Below, piece by piece: positions 6,578-13,497 of a stretch of 17,916 nucleotides of DNA. Position numbers and translations under genes: made by a program. The DNA is from JBHJGP01 sp050331695 (GTDB lineage Bacteria; Pseudomonadota; Alphaproteobacteria; Geminicoccales; Geminicoccaceae). Numbering within the stretch: the first letter of the stretch is position 1; every line of letters starts with the position of its first letter. The DNA lies in the NCBI GenBank assembly GCA_050331695.1, contig JBHJGP010000039.1:1-17916 (forward strand), written 5' to 3'. Below the pieces are notes generated by a model. That model was not told the DNA's origin and made no database searches. It saw nothing but the letters and a program-made list of their open reading frames with translations.

Positions 6578-8942
6578 CCAAGAGCAGGCCCTCGCTGTCA
6601 TTCAGGGTCACGGGCCCGCCGTCATAGGCGAAGGCCAGTCGCGGCGTCGCGACGGCAACCGTCCACGTCCCGCCGGCGATGTCCGGTATCGGCAGCTCCG
6701 ACGGCGTCACCGTCACCGGCTGGCCTTCCATATTCGCGACGAACAGAATCCGTTCGCCACCGTCCGGCGAGCGCCGGAGACCGTAGAACGAAACGGTTCC
6801 TTGGCAAGGCCAGCGGCGATCGAAGACCTCGCCCGCACCAAGCTCGCGGCGCAGCCACGGCCGCGCTCGCCGGAACGTCCGGAGCGCCAAATTGAACCGG
6901 GTCTGGGACGGGCTGAGATCGCCGATATAGTAGGAGACGTTGCAGTAGTCGTGCATGTCATCCATCCAGGCTCGGGCAACCGATTTGAGCCAAGATACGG
7001 AAAGCGCCTCGGCGCCGACCAGCGGTGGATCGACGGCCCGCATGAGCCGCACGATCGCGTCCAGATCATAGTCGGTGACCACGACCGCCGTGCGCAGCAC
7101 CCGCATGAAACGCCTGAGATCATCCAGCGTCGAAAAACCCAGCGCCTTCAGCCGGCGAAAGTTGCCGCTATGCTCGAAGTGCCGCTCGTCGATCTGCCAG
7201 TTGAGCGAAATCGTTTCTTCCGAGACGACCTTGACCCCGTAGCGGTCGTCGGTGTTGCGAATGAACCCCCAGGAAGCGCGCATCGAGGCGTTGATGAAAT
7301 CCATCGGAACACCCGGAAGAAAACCGTAAGTGAACAAAGTGGCGGCGGGATTGTCGTAAGCCTTGTCCAGGATTTCGAGCGGCGTGTCGCCGAGCCGGGT
7401 GTTGATCCGCAGTTCCGGATCGACCTGGGTGCCCCGACGCAGCGTGTCGTGATTGGCGCAGCCGGTGATCCAGTTGGCACCGTTGTGGACGATTTCCCGA
7501 ATGCGCCACTCCTTGCTGATCCAGAAGGTGTAGAGAAACGGCGTGTTGTGGGCGAAAGTGAGCGGTCCCCACTGAAAGCAATGGGGCTGCTGGTCGATGA
7601 CGGCCCGATAGGTGGAGGAAAGCTCCCAGTCCTCCTCGGGCCAGGGCCGGCCATCCTCGAAGATCATCCAAGGCCGATAGCGCTTGCCGGCGACCTCCTG
7701 GACGAGAGCGCTCATCTCTTCGAGAAAGACATCGTCGTGGCGCAGCTCTTGGGTTTCCGGGTTCCAGAGCTTGAAATCCTGGGCGCCGTCGACCCGCACG
7801 CCGTCGGCGCCAAGATTGACCTTGCGTCGCTGCATCTCAAGCAAGATCGCCCGCACAACTGGATGGCGGTAGTTCAGATCCTGGCCGTACATGTTGGGGC
7901 CGGCAAAGAAGTGGCGCGAGAGGAGCGGAATGGCCTGGTTGTCGGCGTGGCCGAAGACGACGTCGAAAATCAACCGGATCGGTTTTTCCGGGAAGGTGTG
8001 GAGCGTGACCGCGAGGTCCGCCAGTTCATCCGGCCGGCCGCTTTCGAGGATCGCCGGATTGATCGCCGAGCTCGCCGATATGACCACGTCGTAGCCCCAG
8101 TTTGTCTGGTGCGGACGGCTCAGCTCAACCGAAACCCGATCGGCTTCGAGATTGTCGTTCAGAGGCCGCCAGAAACCGGGACCGCCCTCGAATTCGATCG
8201 TTGGCTCGACAGGTAACAGTTGAACAGCGTCATAGCCGACGAAGGGCTCTTCCTCGGCTAGCAGCGCTTCGCCGCGACTGATCTTGGCGGCGATGGATGC
8301 AAACTGCCGGTTGAGGCTGGCGATGGTCCCACCCGCCGTGGCGGTGCCGACGTGAATTTGGAGGATGTTGGTGGGCGGGCCGATGCGGAACGGGCCGTCT
8401 CCTTCGTCTTTACCTGCCAGAGCCTCGAAGTAAGCCCGATCCGCCCGCTCGCGATCCAAGCGCCGGATATCGTAGAACTCCGCAGGCGCGAAGGCACCAA
8501 ACGGCACGGAGTAGGCGAGATAGTCCGGTATCTTCCACCACAATCCGTCAGGGTCCCGGTAACGCGCCCAGTAGAAGGAGCCCAGGCGATCGCGCTCACC
8601 CAAGGCGACGCCCTCCACCACGGCGAACAAGAACTCGTCGACCTGGCGGAGCGGCAGCCGTTGACGTTCGAAAGTGATCCGTTGAACGCCGTGCCTGAGA
8701 TCCAGGGGCTCGACGGGATGCAGTATTTCGAGAAAAACATCCGCTTCGGGAACCCCTTGCTCGACCAGCTCCGGAGCCCAAAAACCAACCTCAACCCGGT
8801 CACCGGTCCTGTGCGCCCCAAGACGTCGGACGATCGTTCGGGCAGCCTCGAAGCGGCTACTCTCGCGCGTAAGGACATCTCGGCACCATCTGGCCAGTTT
8901 CACGGTCTCGTCCGGCAACAGGCGGCAGGTCTCGTCGGTCAT
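6561..8942 (-). CDS. gghA: Glucosylglycerol hydrolase, amylase-type (beta/alpha)8 glycosidase
   Basis: 793 residues, resembling along its length what I recall of cyanobacterial glucosylglycerol hydrolase (Slr1670, GghA), which splits the osmolyte 2-O-alpha-glucosylglycerol into glucose and glycerol. Amylase-type catalytic positions are visible: DGVRVDGA with nucleophile D385 and R383, IFEDGRPW with acid/base E429, and CANHDTLRRG with D499. Segments such as NILQIHVGTA, YDAVQLLPVEPTIE, GPNMYGQDLNYRHP and FRNTDDRYGVKVV are hallmarks of this subfamily. There is no signal peptide, so it is cytoplasmic. ATG at 8942 is chosen because AGGGAAAG precedes it; a GTG at 9008 would fall at the predicted transcription start. 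The gene is divergent from the sulfotransferase operon and convergent with the glycosylase gene. No glucosylglycerol synthesis gene (ggpS, ggpP) is in the window, so use of imported or internal solute cannot be separated. Confidence 0.87.
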   Translation of the reverse strand: MTDETCRLLPDETVKLARWCRDVLTRESSRFEAARTIVRRLGAHRTGDRVEVGFWAPELVEQGVPEADVFLEILHPVEPLDLRHGVQRITFERQRLPLRQVDEFLFAVVEGVALGERDRLGSFYWARYRDPDGLWWKIPDYLAYSVPFGAFAPAEFYDIRRLDRERADRAYFEALAGKDEGDGPFRIGPPTNILQIHVGTATAGGTIASLNRQFASIAAKISRGEALLAEEEPFVGYDAVQLLPVEPTIEFEGGPGFWRPLNDNLEADRVSVELSRPHQTNWGYDVVISASSAINPAILESGRPDELADLAVTLHTFPEKPIRLIFDVVFGHADNQAIPLLSRHFFAGPNMYGQDLNYRHPVVRAILLEMQRRKVNLGADGVRVDGAQDFKLWNPETQELRHDDVFLEEMSALVQEVAGKRYRPWMIFEDGRPWPEEDWELSSTYRAVIDQQPHCFQWGPLTFAHNTPFLYTFWISKEWRIREIVHNGANWITGCANHDTLRRGTQVDPELRINTRLGDTPLEILDKAYDNPAATLFTYGFLPGVPMDFINASMRASWGFIRNTDDRYGVKVVSEETISLNWQIDERHFEHSGNFRRLKALGFSTLDDLRRFMRVLRTAVVVTDYDLDAIVRLMRAVDPPLVGAEALSVSWLKSVARAWMDDMHDYCNVSYYIGDLSPSQTRFNLALRTFRRARPWLRRELGAGEVFDRRWPCQGTVSFYGLRRSPDGGERILFVANMEGQPVTVTPSELPIPDIAGGTWTVAVATPRLAFAYDGGPVTLNDSEGLLLVKRTD

Positions 8943-9013
8943 TGGCTTTCCCTGTTGGGATTGGTTCTGGTTCTCGATGCCGAGCGCCGATCGGACTCGA
9001 TCCGGCACGAACC

Positions 9014-9042
9014 AGCGTACCGATCGGCCGATGCGTGATCAA
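9014..9042 (-). promoter_or_regulatory. Predicted gghA promoter
   Basis: Read on the minus strand, TTGATC (9042-9037) and TACGCT (9019-9014) are exactly 17 bases apart, each a partial match to the sigma70 -35 and -10. Transcription would start near 9007, leaving a leader of about 65 bases before the ATG at 8942. One palindrome overlaps the -35 and another lies in the spacer, as expected for a repressed promoter. This is a prediction from consensus only. Confidence 0.4.
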
Positions 9043-9050
9043 AGCGCTTT
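9041..9050. promoter_or_regulatory. LacI-family-like operator palindrome upstream of gghA
   Basis: AAAGCGCTTT is a perfect palindrome centred on CG and matches the core of many LacI-family operators that control sugar use (for example the cre-type core AAAGCGCTTT). It lies 98-108 bases upstream of the gghA start and overlaps the predicted -35. Flanking bases (GATC left, CTCC right) do not extend the symmetry. No LacI-family regulator gene is in the window, so the binding protein would be encoded elsewhere. Confidence 0.45.
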
Positions 9051-9259
9051 CTCCCGCCCCTTGCCTGTACGTGGACAGGGAACTCCTTAGCCGTTTTGCC
9101 GTTCGAACAGCCACTAGTCGGCAAGACTACAGCCGCTTACAACCTCTGCTCGCGGTCGGGTTTATTTCCTCGTGAACAGTTTTTTTGTTCTTGCGAAGCT
9201 GCCCAAGCAACTGTTGATAGGGTTGTGGGGAATAGCTGGTAACAATGTCGGAGGACGAG

Positions 9260-9541
9260 ATGAATGGAGCAATCGCCTCCTTCAGATCGAGTTGGCGTTG
9301 GGCGGCAGCCGGTCTCTGGGCTGCGGCCATCCTTGCCGGAACACCGGACGCCGCGGAAGCTTACATCGGTCCGGGTGCCGGTTTGTCGGCGATCGGCTCG
9401 CTGATCGCGTTGGTGGCGGCGGTCGCGGTCGCGTTCGTCGGCTTCGTGTGGTTTCCGGTGAAGCGGCTCCTGAAGGGCCGCCGGAACGCGTCAGGTCAGC
9501 AGGCAACCCAAGGTGCGGCGAAGGGCGACCAAAGCCATTGA
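9260..9541 (+). CDS. Small membrane protein with conserved IGPGAG motif
   Basis: 93 residues. A signal sequence or first membrane segment (about 13-28) ends in AEA, followed by YIGPGAGLSAIGS (35-47), a membrane segment at about 44-66 and a basic end beginning WFPVKRLLKGRR. Small proteins with this AYIGPGAG...VWxPxKRLL layout recur, to my knowledge, as uncharacterised genes next to sulfotransferase or phosphoesterase genes; no function is assigned. ATG at 9260 is chosen over the in-frame ATG at 9245 because GGAGG at 9250-9254 lies five bases before it and inside the longer version. It is the first gene of a five-gene operon, and its stop overlaps the next start. Confidence 0.8.
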   Translation: MNGAIASFRSSWRWAAAGLWAAAILAGTPDAAEAYIGPGAGLSAIGSLIALVAAVAVAFVGFVWFPVKRLLKGRRNASGQQATQGAAKGDQSH

Positions 9542-9915
9542 TTGCATGGCTCGCGGCGGCGCTCACCCTACTGGCGTTCATCGCACTGCTGAAGACATTC
9601 AAGACTTTTGAGTTGGCCCGCGGCGCCTTCATGAGCAGCCGGCAAGCCCTAAGCGTGCTGCGGGATCCCGCTCTCGATGACGACGCCAAGGAACGGGCGA
9701 TGCAGCGCCAGGCCGGCGATCTGTTCAGGGCGTTCGCCCTGGTGACGGGCGGTGCCGTGCTGGCGCTGGGGCTGCCGTTGCTGGTGATCGCGGGTCTCGA
9801 CCACCTGGAAGTTCTGTCTCTCGAACGGTTTTGGGCGGTCACGCTTTCGCCGGCTTTTTTGTTGTCGACGCTTATCGCCGGCGGCCTGATCTGGCGCTTT
9901 CAAAGGCGATCATGA
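9538..9915 (+). CDS. Predicted three-segment membrane protein, TTG start
   Basis: 125 residues, beginning (M)IAWLAAALTLLAFIALLKT. Membrane segments are predicted at about 3-18, 66-86 and 100-120, with a charged cytoplasmic-type loop (about 26-65) containing DPALDDDAKERAMQRQAGDLFR. The frame stays open far upstream, but that part is a shadow of the preceding gene (Arg- and Gly-rich, no hydrophobic pattern). The best start is TTG at 9538, which forms TTGA with the stop of the upstream gene; AAGGGCG lies about ten bases before. Its own stop overlaps the sulfotransferase start as ATGA. I do not recognise the family. Tight coupling on both sides suggests the product works with the sulfotransferase, perhaps as a membrane partner. 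Confidence 0.72.
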   Translation: MIAWLAAALTLLAFIALLKTFKTFELARGAFMSSRQALSVLRDPALDDDAKERAMQRQAGDLFRAFALVTGGAVLALGLPLLVIAGLDHLEVLSLERFWAVTLSPAFLLSTLIAGGLIWRFQRRS

Positions 9916-10991
9916 CCGAACCCTTCGAACTGCGCTATGGTCGCTTGGACCGGATGGTTCACAGGCTCGCCTTCGCCACCACCCAGGCCCAATTGGGCTT
10001 GGCGGACCTCGAAGACCGCATGTTCGGCCGCGACGCCTTGAAATCGGACCTCAAGCGGCCCGTCTTCGTCACCGGCCTGCCCCGGGCCGGCACCACTCTG
10101 CTGCTCGAATTGATTGCGTCTCAGCCGGAGTTCGGAACCCACAGTTACCGAGACATGCCCTTCGTCATCTGCCCTCTCCTATGGGACAAGCTATCCCGAT
10201 CGTTCCGACGGGATACCGGCACCACTGAGCGAGCCCATGGCGACGGCATGACGGTTTCGGTCGACAGTCCAGAGGCATTCGAGGAAATGCTTTGGAAGGC
10301 CTATTGGCAGGATCACTATCTGCAAGACCGGATCATCCCCTGGGGCGGCGACACCGACCCGGATTTCGACGAACTCTTCACTAACCATATGAAAAAGATC
10401 GTGGCGCTGAGGGCGGCGCCTGGCGGAGCCGGCCGCTACGTCTCCAAGAACAATGCGAATATCGCCCGCATCCGGTACCTTCGTGCCCTGTTTCCGGATG
10501 CTCTGCTGGTGATCCCGTTTCGGGAACCGGTCGCCCACGCCTCGTCCATGCACCGCCAGCACCTCCGCTTCACGGGCATGCACCAGGCTGATCCCTTCGT
10601 CCGGCGATACATGGAAGCGATCGGCCATCACGATTTCGGCGAAGGCTTCAAGCCGATCGACTTCGGCCAATGGCTCGATGGTTCTGACAACAGCGATCCG
10701 GAACGGCTTGAATTCTGGCTCGCCTATTGGAGCGCCGCCTACAGCCGGCTTGTCGACGAAACCGACGAAGGCTGCGTACTGGTCGATTTCGACGCCTTGT
10801 GCGCGGCACCGCTCCCGCATCTCGAGCGACTGGGTACAGCCATCCGTTTTGAGGCCGACCAAAACTTCACCGCTCAGGTCAGTCGTATAAGCCCGAGTGG
10901 CAACAAAGACCCGGGCAAACTGGGTGCGCCATCTTCGTTGGTGGGCACCGCCCAAGAACTCCACCAAAAACTTCGCAAAAGCACTTGCTGA
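9912..10991 (+). CDS. PAPS-dependent sulfotransferase
   Basis: 359 residues of the sulfotransferase superfamily (Sulfotransfer_3-like). The 5'-phosphosulfate loop reads VTGLPRAGTTLLLELI, with GLPRAGTT at 55-62. The 3'-phosphate-binding region reads LLVIPFREPVAHASSM, with R204 and S211/S212. No signal peptide is present, so it should act in the cytoplasm and move sulfate from PAPS to an unknown acceptor such as a glycan, lipid or small phenolic compound. ATG at 9912 overlaps the upstream stop by four bases; longer versions run into the upstream membrane protein in another frame. The next gene, a periplasm-facing arylsulfotransferase-like protein, starts ten bases after its stop, implying linked roles in sulfate transfer. 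The exact substrate class cannot be told from the sequence. Confidence 0.9.
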   Translation: MTEPFELRYGRLDRMVHRLAFATTQAQLGLADLEDRMFGRDALKSDLKRPVFVTGLPRAGTTLLLELIASQPEFGTHSYRDMPFVICPLLWDKLSRSFRRDTGTTERAHGDGMTVSVDSPEAFEEMLWKAYWQDHYLQDRIIPWGGDTDPDFDELFTNHMKKIVALRAAPGGAGRYVSKNNANIARIRYLRALFPDALLVIPFREPVAHASSMHRQHLRFTGMHQADPFVRRYMEAIGHHDFGEGFKPIDFGQWLDGSDNSDPERLEFWLAYWSAAYSRLVDETDEGCVLVDFDALCAAPLPHLERLGTAIRFEADQNFTAQVSRISPSGNKDPGKLGAPSSLVGTAQELHQKLRKSTC

Positions 10992-11001
10992 CGGTCTGTT
11001 G

Positions 11002-12420
11002 ATGGAAAATACGCTTCCGAAGATCTTGTTCGTTTTTGCACTAATGTTCTTTTCGTTCGTTTACGGCGTGTTGGTCATGTCGTTTCAGCTGTTTCCCTAC
11101 CACACGCTGCGCTCCGCCAATGTAACCGCGAAAACGATGTTGAAGTCATTCCGTGACGAACAGAGGGGTACATTCATCGAGTTCGCCGATCTGCCCGCGG
11201 ACCAGGTGTCCGAACGCCGACTGACCCGTTTCGATGCGAGCGCGACCGGCGAGACCTTCCTGATTGCGGCCGGTGATCACCAGTTTCGAGATCACTGCCC
11301 GGAAAAGGGCTGCGCGGCCGTGGAAGTCTCGGCGGCCGGCAACCTCGTCCACGCCTACCCGTTCGTTCCGGAACGGATTTTCGCTGGCAATGTGGTTGCC
11401 GAATTGCCATTCGAGGACGACCTGTTCGAACCGATGGAGGACCTCGAGGTCGCCGGCATCGACCGGTTTCCGAACGGCGATTTGATCATGACCTTCGGCA
11501 CCCGCCAGATGACCTTTCCCTACAGCGGCGGACTGGCTCGGATCGATAGAAATGGCCACGCCGTGTGGTATCGGCGCGATTACAGCCACCACTGGCCGCA
11601 CATAACGGAGAGCGGCGAGGTTATGGTGCCGTCGATGACCGTGGCCGACCCTCCCTTGGACGTCACGGTTCAAAGCCACAGCTTTCCGATCGAGTGCAAC
11701 GGCCGGATCTACATGGAAGCCGTCAACATCGTCGACGGCGATGGTGAAATGGTGCAGCAGGTGCCGGTGATGGAAGCTTTGATCGCCTCACCCTTTGCCG
11801 CGGTGCTGATGCAGACGACCAACCCGTGCGATCCGCTTCACATCAATTTCGTGCGCGAGGTCGGCCCAGGTATCGCGCAGGTCATCGACGGTGTCGAAGC
11901 TGATGACCTCATGGTGTCGATGAGAAACGTCAGCGCCATCGGGTTTCTCGACCGCCAGACCAACGGCTTCAACCATATCGTTCGCGGCAGTTTCATTCAG
12001 CAGCACGCGGTTCAGCCCGCCGGCGATGCGCGTCTGGTGATGTTCGACAATTTCGGCGGCGGGCTCCAGGGCGGCCCGTCACGCCTGTTGATGATCGATC
12101 TGGCTACCGGCGAAGAGATCACCATTCTGCCGACCGACGAGCACGGTTCCTTCGCCGACGACATGTTCTCCTGGCGGGCCGGCAATGTCGATGTCTCGAG
12201 CGACAACAGTCGAGCGCTGATAAGCTTCACCTATACAGGCGTTACCTTCGAGGTTGAGCTGCAAAGCGGTGAGATCCTCGCCCGGTTCGAGAACGTTCAC
12301 GACGTTCGCGGCAGTGACGCTTTTTCACAAGACGAGGCCGATCGGGCGGCCTTGTTCCGCACCTATGGCGTCCACTACGTCGATGGCCAAAAAACGCCTA
12401 TGGCGGATCGGGCGAACTGA
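11002..12420 (+). CDS. Membrane-anchored arylsulfotransferase-like (ASST) beta-propeller
   Basis: 472 residues: one N-terminal membrane segment (about 6-28, ILFVFALMFFSFVYGVLVM), then an extracytoplasmic beta-propeller. Motifs parallel PAPS-independent arylsulfate sulfotransferases: SHSFPI with H226, DPLHINFV with H280, MVSMRNVSAI with R308 and IQQHAV with H335. By analogy with E. coli AssT, whose active site has histidines, an arginine and the His that becomes sulfated, these could form the active site; this alignment is by eye. ASST enzymes transfer sulfate between phenolic donors and acceptors in the periplasm. ATG at 11002 is preferred because the hydrophobic segment begins directly after it; the upstream 35 codons overlap the sulfotransferase gene. 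Related proteins in the broader Arylsulfotran_2 group have no proven activity, so the enzyme call is less certain than the fold. Confidence 0.85.
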   Translation: MENTLPKILFVFALMFFSFVYGVLVMSFQLFPYHTLRSANVTAKTMLKSFRDEQRGTFIEFADLPADQVSERRLTRFDASATGETFLIAAGDHQFRDHCPEKGCAAVEVSAAGNLVHAYPFVPERIFAGNVVAELPFEDDLFEPMEDLEVAGIDRFPNGDLIMTFGTRQMTFPYSGGLARIDRNGHAVWYRRDYSHHWPHITESGEVMVPSMTVADPPLDVTVQSHSFPIECNGRIYMEAVNIVDGDGEMVQQVPVMEALIASPFAAVLMQTTNPCDPLHINFVREVGPGIAQVIDGVEADDLMVSMRNVSAIGFLDRQTNGFNHIVRGSFIQQHAVQPAGDARLVMFDNFGGGLQGGPSRLLMIDLATGEEITILPTDEHGSFADDMFSWRAGNVDVSSDNSRALISFTYTGVTFEVELQSGEILARFENVHDVRGSDAFSQDEADRAALFRTYGVHYVDGQKTPMADRAN

Positions 12421-12438
12421 CAGCGATCAGGCTCGGCG

Positions 12439-13104
12439 ATGAGCGAGATGGTCCATATCAACCGGCACGGTCTTCCAAGCCCCAAGGAGGTCGGAGGGCG
12501 GCTTGGCAAACGGCCAGCGCTCCATCCCGAGGCCGAGATCCGCGACTGCTGGTTCGGACCCTACACCGCCGTCGGCGCCAGGACCCGCATGATGGAAACC
12601 CGTTTCGGCGCCTACAGCTACATTGTCGACGACGGCGACGTCACCTACTCGACGATCGGTAAGTTCTGCTCGATCGCCCGGGCGGTGCGCGTCAACCCGG
12701 GCAATCATCCGAGTTGGCGGGCGTCGCAACATCACTTCATCTACCGCGCCGAGGCTTATGGGCTAGGCCAAGACGAAGCCTCGTTCTTTGACTGGCGGCG
12801 AGATCATGACGTCGTCATCGGCCACGACGTCTGGATTGGCCACGGTGCCACGGTTCTCGCCGGCGTTCGCATCGAAGCAGGTTCGATCGTCGCCGCCGGC
12901 GCCGTGGTCTCGAAGGACGTGGCACCCTACACCGTGGTCGCCGGTGTCCCGGCGAAACCGATCAAAAGGCGCTTCGAGCCGGATATCGCGGAAAGGCTGA
13001 TGGCGCTGGCCTGGTGGGATTGGGAGCACGAACAACTGAAAACGGCCCTCGCCGATTTTCGTTCGCTCAGCGTCGAAGCCTTTCTCGAGCGTCACGGCGC
13101 TTGA
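12439..13104 (+). CDS. Left-handed beta-helix acetyltransferase, phosphonate-cluster (TIGR03308-like) family
   Basis: 221 residues with hexapeptide repeats (IHP-type start, TIGKFCSIARAVRV, VIGHDVWIGHGATVLAGVRIEAGSIV) and a C-terminal helix-rich tail. The segment INPGNHP-like NPGNHPSWRASQHHF with H90 matches CatB-type acetyltransferases, where this His is catalytic. The whole chain, including FFDWRRDHDVVIGHDVWIGHGA and ALAWWDWEHEQLKTALADFR, closely resembles the transferase family usually found in phosphonate (phn) clusters. No phn gene is visible here. It begins 18 bases after the ASST-like gene, so it probably O- or N-acetylates the same molecule that this operon sulfates. ATG at 12439 is used; an in-frame ATG three codons later is an alternative and the ribosome site is weak. 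A strong terminator follows at 13343. Confidence 0.88.
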   Translation: MSEMVHINRHGLPSPKEVGGRLGKRPALHPEAEIRDCWFGPYTAVGARTRMMETRFGAYSYIVDDGDVTYSTIGKFCSIARAVRVNPGNHPSWRASQHHFIYRAEAYGLGQDEASFFDWRRDHDVVIGHDVWIGHGATVLAGVRIEAGSIVAAGAVVSKDVAPYTVVAGVPAKPIKRRFEPDIAERLMALAWWDWEHEQLKTALADFRSLSVEAFLERHGA

Positions 13105-13191
13105 TCGTTCCGGCTCAACGGTAACGTGACAAACACACACTTGCGTTCGCGCCGGTCTTCAGCCATGGGTAACGCGTCCTGTGCAACAACT

Positions 13192-13206
13192 GAAAGGAGG
13201 TGATCC
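13192..13206 (+). promoter_or_regulatory. Near-perfect anti-Shine-Dalgarno complement (ribosome binding site)
   Basis: GAAAGGAGGTGATCC is complementary over at least 13 bases to the conserved 3' tail of bacterial 16S rRNA (GGATCACCTCCTT), and over 15 if the tail reads CCTTTC as in many alphaproteobacteria. The GGAGG core ends eight bases before an ATG at 13208. Ordinary genes in this window have 4-6 base matches, so this site stands out. Confidence 0.7.
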
Positions 13207-13207
13207 A

Positions 13208-13267
13208 ATGTCGAGTGGAATGCTGGGGTCGTTCGCTACGGCTATGCGGATCACGCCCGAGGGTTAA
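13208..13267 (+). CDS. Possible 19-residue leader peptide or small protein
   Basis: ATG at 13208 opens a 19-codon frame, MSSGMLGSFATAMRITPEG, ending in TAA at 13265-13267. Support comes from the exceptional ribosome site just before it and from the stop codon lying inside a perfect hairpin. A peptide this short shows no domain and no run of a single amino acid that would mark a classical attenuator. It could be a leader peptide coupling translation to the terminator 76 bases downstream, a free small protein, or a ribosome-docking site on a small RNA. Codon statistics cannot help at this length. Confidence 0.4.
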   Translation: MSSGMLGSFATAMRITPEG

Positions 13268-13280
13268 GCAGCCTTAACCC
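13261..13280 (+). other. Perfect hairpin over the leader stop codon
   Basis: GGGTTAAG (13261-13268) and CTTAACCC (13273-13280) pair over 8 bp around a CAGC tetraloop. The TAA stop of the 19-codon frame is in the left arm, so a terminating ribosome would open the stem. No T run follows, so it is not itself an intrinsic terminator. Confidence 0.6.
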
Positions 13281-13342
13281 GTCGCGAGAGCCGCCCAGAA
13301 CGCCGAGCGCGTTCCGGAGCCCGCGAACAGCCACATTTCACG

Positions 13343-13370
13343 AGGGCCGCCCTATACCGGGCGGCCCTTT
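13343..13370 (+). terminator. Strong intrinsic terminator
   Basis: A perfect 10-bp GC-rich stem, AGGGCCGCCC (13343-13352) with GGGCGGCCCT (13359-13368), closes a six-base loop TATACC and runs into a T-rich tail (TTTCGTTTTCGTT). It would end plus-strand transcripts of the sulfotransferase/acetyltransferase operon or of the short leader at 13192, and insulates the glycolate/glycerate operon downstream. Confidence 0.9.
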
Positions 13371-13497
13371 CGTTTTCGTTGGTCATGGCGCGTGGACGAG
13401 GCCATGTTCTAGTCACACCTTGTGGGCGGTAGACACGGAAACAATTTGCCGGCTGGCCGGGAAAGAAAACGATCGAACAACGAAGGGAGAGACAGGC

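Larger units (their letters stand above)
8943..9259. other. Divergent regulatory region between gghA and the sulfotransferase operon
   Basis: About 317 bases without a supported gene. The gghA-proximal third contains two perfect 10-bp palindromes, ATCGGCCGAT at 9023-9032 and AAAGCGCTTT at 9041-9050, overlapping a predicted gghA promoter. The half next to the sulfotransferase operon is more AT-rich around 9160-9190 (a T run at 9180-9186). It has a TTGATA at 9214-9219, but no convincing -10 at the right distance, so the rightward promoter is not located. Confidence 0.55.
13105..13497. other. Structured spacer between the acetyltransferase and glycolate/glycerate operons
   Basis: About 390 bases with no long gene. 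It contains a 19-codon reading frame with an exceptionally strong ribosome site (13192-13267), an 8-bp hairpin around its stop codon, a second copy of the terminator's left-arm core, and an intrinsic terminator at 13343-13370. Roughly 125 bases from the terminator to the ATG at 13498 would hold the promoter of the downstream operon; I could not fix a convincing -35/-10 pair there. Confidence 0.6.

Noticed and set aside
6447..8216. 589-codon open frame on the plus strand opposite gghA
   Set aside because: It is antisense to a gene with clear catalytic motifs, is rich in charged residues without domains, and reflects high-GC codon bias.
9065..9080. CCTGT/ACAGG inverted repeat in the gghA upstream region
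   Set aside because: Only five base pairs per arm with no further symmetry; too short to support an operator call.
9172..9537. Upstream extension of the three-segment membrane protein
   Set aside because: The frame is open but overlaps the well-supported small IGPGAG gene and encodes Arg/Gly-rich sequence typical of an out-of-frame reading.
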